64,000 bases of DNA, taken from Achromobacter sp. UMC46. GTDB taxonomy: Bacteria > Pseudomonadota > Gammaproteobacteria > Burkholderiales > Burkholderiaceae_B. Below, one piece after another: positions 61,339 to 64,000 of the stretch. Within the stretch, counting starts at the first letter, position 1. Each line of letters opens with the position of its first letter. The stretch spans positions 124,001 to 188,000 of the forward strand of contig NZ_LZZS01000004.1 in assembly GCF_014170335.1 (NCBI RefSeq), given 5' to 3'. The notes under the pieces are model-generated. The model was not told where the DNA came from, did not search any database, and was given only the letters and a program-made list of their open reading frames with translations. A program made the position numbers and the translations under genes.

Positions 61339-62244
61339 TTACTCTTCATCGATTTGCCGGAACCGCAGCACAAGAAAGTCGATCAGCGCGCGCACCGAAG
61401 GCAATAGTCCGCGGCGGGACGGAAATACGGCATGGATGATTTCCGCGCGGGGCGCCCAGTCGGGCAACACGTGGATCAACGCGCCGCTTTCAACGAAGTC
61501 CCGCACCACCATCTTGGGCAATTGCACGACGCCCACACCCGCCAAGGCGGCGGTACGCAATGTCAGCATGCCGCGCGTCACCAGGCGGGGCTGATGATGG
61601 ACTTCCGCCATTTCCCCTGCGGGCCCCAGCAGGTTCCAGGCATGCTGGCTCTGCGGCCGGCCAAGCTCCATGCTGGGCAACGTCGGCAAATCCGCCGGCG
61701 TCCGGGGCGAACCGAAACGCGCCAGCAGCGACGGGCTGGCCACCAGGCATTGCCGCCGTTCGGCCAGCACCCGCATGACGAGTTCGGAGTCTTCCAACGG
61801 CGGCGGCCGCACGCGTATCGCCACATCGATGTTCTCGGCCAGCAGATCGACACGGCGGTTGGTTTCCTCCAGGTGCACCTCGACCCCGCGGTGCTCCACC
61901 ATGAAATCCGCGATCATCTCGCCGACCCGGGTATCCAGCAAGGTCACCGGGCACGCCAGCCTGACGATGCCGCGCGGCTCGCTCCGAGTCTGCTCGATGG
62001 CGTTGTGGGCGGATTCGGCCTCGACCAGCATCGCCTTGCAATGCGTGTGGAAGGTCTGCCCGATTTCGGTCACTGAAAAATGCCGCGTCGACCGCTGGAT
62101 CAGCCGCACGCCCAGCCGGTCTTCAAGCATCGACACCCGGCGGCTGAGCTTGGATTTGGGGATGTCCAGCGCGCGCCCCGCCGGCGCGAACCCGCCGTGG
62201 TCGACGACTTGGGCAAAAAAGTAAAAATCGTTGAGATCGTGCAT
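61339..62244 (-). CDS. LysR family transcriptional regulator
   Basis: A 301-residue LysR-type regulator with helix-turn-helix (FYFFAQVVDHGGFAPAGRAL, then IPKSKLSRRVSMLEDRLGVRLIQR). The effector domain follows (GIVRLACPVTLLDTRVGEMIADF). The subgroup with the VHLEETNRRVDLLAENIDVAIRV segment contains many regulators of aromatic or quinone-related genes. It is divergent from an alginate-export-family porin. A perfect GTTCT-N6-AGAAC repeat lies 13 bp upstream of its start. Confidence 0.9.
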   Translation of the reverse strand: MHDLNDFYFFAQVVDHGGFAPAGRALDIPKSKLSRRVSMLEDRLGVRLIQRSTRHFSVTEIGQTFHTHCKAMLVEAESAHNAIEQTRSEPRGIVRLACPVTLLDTRVGEMIADFMVEHRGVEVHLEETNRRVDLLAENIDVAIRVRPPPLEDSELVMRVLAERRQCLVASPSLLARFGSPRTPADLPTLPSMELGRPQSQHAWNLLGPAGEMAEVHHQPRLVTRGMLTLRTAALAGVGVVQLPKMVVRDFVESGALIHVLPDWAPRAEIIHAVFPSRRGLLPSVRALIDFLVLRFRQIDEE

Positions 62245-62256
62245 ATCGGGCGCAGT

Positions 62257-62272
62257 GTTCTGAATGTAGAAC
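62257..62272. promoter_or_regulatory. Candidate LysR-type operator (GTTCT-N6-AGAAC)
   Basis: A perfect 5-bp inverted repeat with 6-bp spacer and a T-N11-A core (T at 62258, A at 62270). It lies in the gap between the LysR gene and the porin gene, closest to the LysR start, fitting autorepression plus control of the divergent porin. Assignment is by position. Confidence 0.5.
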
Positions 62273-62419
62273 TATGATGCCAAAAATCGGCACTACCGGA
62301 GTTATTGTCCGTATTTTATCGTCACCGCCATCCCGCATATCCCAGATGGCATCACCCTGTTTTCCTATCTACGCATCGCTCGCTGCGCCTTCCTCTCGTT
62401 AGCCGCCGCGTCGCTGGCC

Positions 62420-63772
62420 GTGCCGGCGATTTCGCGCGCGGATCAGACGCCCCCCCTGCCCTCCATCGACCCTTGGCGCTACACCGAGGACTACCGCTAT
62501 CTGGACGATCCCGCCCATCGCACGGGCGCCTGGGGCGAGCGCGGGAAATGGCTGCGCCTGGGAAGCGGCGTAGGCTTGACCTTGGGCGCCGAGGTGCGCG
62601 CGCGATACGAGCATTACCAAAACAATGAATTCGGCGCCGCCGCCGTGCCGGACGAAGGCTACGCGCTGTACCGCTTCTTGCCTTATGCGGATCTCAAGGC
62701 CGGCCGTCACTTCCGCGCGTTCACCCAACTGGCCCTGACGCAGACCAACCGCGACGCAGCCTCCGTCGGTCCGCCCGACGATACGGGCAACGATGTGCTG
62801 CAGGCGTTTGCGGATATCTCGCTTTCTGGCTCCGGCGGCGATTTGACGCTTCGCGCCGGGCGCCAGGTCATGGCCTACGGCAGCGAACGCCTGATCTCGG
62901 CACGGTACGGGCCGAACGTGTTGCGCGCCTTTGACGGCGGCATGGCCAGCTGGCAGGCGTCCGCCCTGCGCGTGGACGCCTTTCTTGTGCGCCCGGTTCG
63001 CAACGACCCTGACGATTTCCACGACCGCGCCGACCGGGACCGGAAACTCGGCGGCCTCTACGCGACCTGGTCCGAGCCCGGCGTCCAGGCCGGCACCGGC
63101 CTGGACGCCTATCTGCTGAACTTGTCCAGCAGCGCCGCCCGCTACAACCAAGGCGCCGGCCCGGAAAGCCGCAATACCGCGGGCCTGCGCTATTTCGGCG
63201 AGCGCGCAGGCTGGGACTGGGATCTGGAAGGCGTCTACCAATACGGCGACTTCGCCGGCGCACCGGTACGGGCATGGTCGCTGGCCAGCCATGCCGGCTA
63301 CACCTTCGCCAGCGTGCCGTTGCGCCCGCGCCTGAGCCTGAAGGCCAACGTCATCAGCGGCGACCGGAACCCGGACGACGCATCGCTCCAGACGTTCAAC
63401 GTCCTTTTTCCCCAAGGCAAGTACTTCGGCGAAGCCGGGCAAATCGGCCCGTCCAACCTGATCAATCTTCACCCGGCGCTGACGCTGGACTTGGGATCAG
63501 GGTGGTCGCTTGGCGCGGCAGCGGTTTTTTACTGGCGTCAGAGCCTGCAAGACGGCGTGTACGGCGTGGCGGGCAACGTGTTGCGCCCGGCCGGGGGCAG
63601 CCGCGCGCGCTACATCGGAGCGCAGGCAGACGCCGTGCTGGGCTGGACGGTATCGCGGCACTTGAGTTTCGAGGCGGCCTATTCGGTCTTCCGTCCCGGC
63701 AGCTTCATCCGCGATACCGGCCGCGCCGACACCCTGCATTTCTTCGGTTTGGAGGCGCTTTGGCGCTACTGA
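62420..63772 (+). CDS. Alginate-export (AlgE-like) family outer-membrane porin
   Basis: A 450-residue beta-barrel protein of the alginate-export domain family. Landmarks are WRYTEDYRYLDDPAHR, GSGVGLTLGAEVRARYEHYQN, FRAFTQLALTQTNRD, LRAGRQVMAYGSERLISARYGPNVLRAFDGG, and a final strand FFGLEALWRY. The first available start is a GTG at 62420, but this cuts off a good signal peptide: the same frame upstream reads RCAFLSLAAASLAVPAISRAD. No ATG, GTG or TTG lies in frame before that. The ATGs at 62274, 62277 and 62346 are in another frame. So the 5' end is either frameshifted or uses a rare start. Transport of an unknown, probably aromatic or sugar-acid, substrate is inferred. Confidence 0.8.
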   Translation: MPAISRADQTPPLPSIDPWRYTEDYRYLDDPAHRTGAWGERGKWLRLGSGVGLTLGAEVRARYEHYQNNEFGAAAVPDEGYALYRFLPYADLKAGRHFRAFTQLALTQTNRDAASVGPPDDTGNDVLQAFADISLSGSGGDLTLRAGRQVMAYGSERLISARYGPNVLRAFDGGMASWQASALRVDAFLVRPVRNDPDDFHDRADRDRKLGGLYATWSEPGVQAGTGLDAYLLNLSSSAARYNQGAGPESRNTAGLRYFGERAGWDWDLEGVYQYGDFAGAPVRAWSLASHAGYTFASVPLRPRLSLKANVISGDRNPDDASLQTFNVLFPQGKYFGEAGQIGPSNLINLHPALTLDLGSGWSLGAAAVFYWRQSLQDGVYGVAGNVLRPAGGSRARYIGAQADAVLGWTVSRHLSFEAAYSVFRPGSFIRDTGRADTLHFFGLEALWRY

Positions 63773-63798
63773 TGTTCAACCACAATACGAGACAAGCA

Positions 63799-64000
63799 AT
63801 GAATACAAGATATGGATCGGTCATCCTGGCGTTGGCGGCCCTGCTTCCGTACGCCGCCTACGCGCAGGAGGCAGACCTGGTGTTGCGCAATGGCGCGATC
63901 CTGAGCATGGATCCGTCGGCGCCGAACGCCACCGCAGTAGCCATCCGCGGCGAACGCATTGTTGCGATCGGCGACGACAGCGTGGTCGAACGGCACGTCG
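63799..64000 (+). CDS. Amidohydrolase family protein, N-terminus (cut by window end)
   Basis: The first 67 residues of a secreted protein. The signal peptide (VILALAALLPYAAYAQ) is followed by ADLVLRNGAILSMDP, TAVAIRGERIVAIGD and DDSVVERHV. This is the typical opening of metal-dependent amidohydrolases of the YtcJ/imidazolonepropionase-like type. The metal-binding residues lie beyond the window. It starts 26 bp after the porin stop, so the two are probably cotranscribed. Confidence 0.8.
   Translation, partial: MNTRYGSVILALAALLPYAAYAQEADLVLRNGAILSMDPSAPNATAVAIRGERIVAIGDDSVVERHV

Overview
The window looks like chromosomal DNA of a high-GC betaproteobacterium of the family Alcaligenaceae, closest in character to Achromobacter or Bordetella. 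This is inferred from the high GC content, the Bug-type substrate-binding protein, the ESPR-type autotransporter, the many LysR regulators and the short H-NS-like proteins. No rRNA, tRNA, CRISPR array, transposase or integrase was seen. A 28-bp sequence at 11164-11191 matches the XerC/XerD dif site, and FtsK-polarity octamers switch strand across it, so the window probably spans the replication terminus.

Layout. 145-3233 (+): a DUF3302 / HlyD / NodT-type export set. 3230-7066: an M20 deacylase and an MHS-family transporter, divergent from a LysR gene with a clear operator-like box between them. 7067-11120 (-): an arsenic operon, arsR-arsC-acr3-MFS-arsH, abutting a remnant of a short-chain dehydrogenase. 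11361-16193 (+): a large classical autotransporter whose passenger starts with a filamentous-haemagglutinin-like segment. 16296-18005: a frameshifted chaA and a low-affinity iron permease family protein. 18074-22376: a LysR gene divergent from a fused HMG-CoA-lyase-like/CoA-transferase gene followed by a Bug protein.

22649-39595 (-): the most striking unit. It encodes a 3719-residue surface protein with an N-terminal LEPR-XLL motif, a DUF4347 domain, DUF11-like repeats and eleven tandem VCBS/cadherin-like repeats. Downstream follow a TolC-like protein, a periplasmic adaptor, a GAF-HlyD hybrid and an M50-protease/HlyD hybrid. No ABC ATPase is encoded, so this resembles a type I secretion system with its engine replaced.

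39973-46308: an AraC regulator divergent from an H-NS C-terminal-domain protein, an outer-membrane protein and three consecutive DUF1254-type proteins. 46786-59727 (-): a long, translationally coupled cluster of a formylglycine-generating enzyme, MoxR ATPase, DUF58, DUF4381, BatA, a BatB/TPR protein, BatD, a HAD-like lipoprotein and a sulfatase, then a membrane spermidine-synthase-like protein behind a strong hairpin. 59879-61224 (-): a second H-NS-like/AraC pair, paralogous to the first. Both pairs carry the same 18-bp motif, once in the shared gap of the first locus and once before each gene of the second. 61339-64000: a LysR gene, an alginate-export-family porin with a problematic start, and the beginning of an amidohydrolase.
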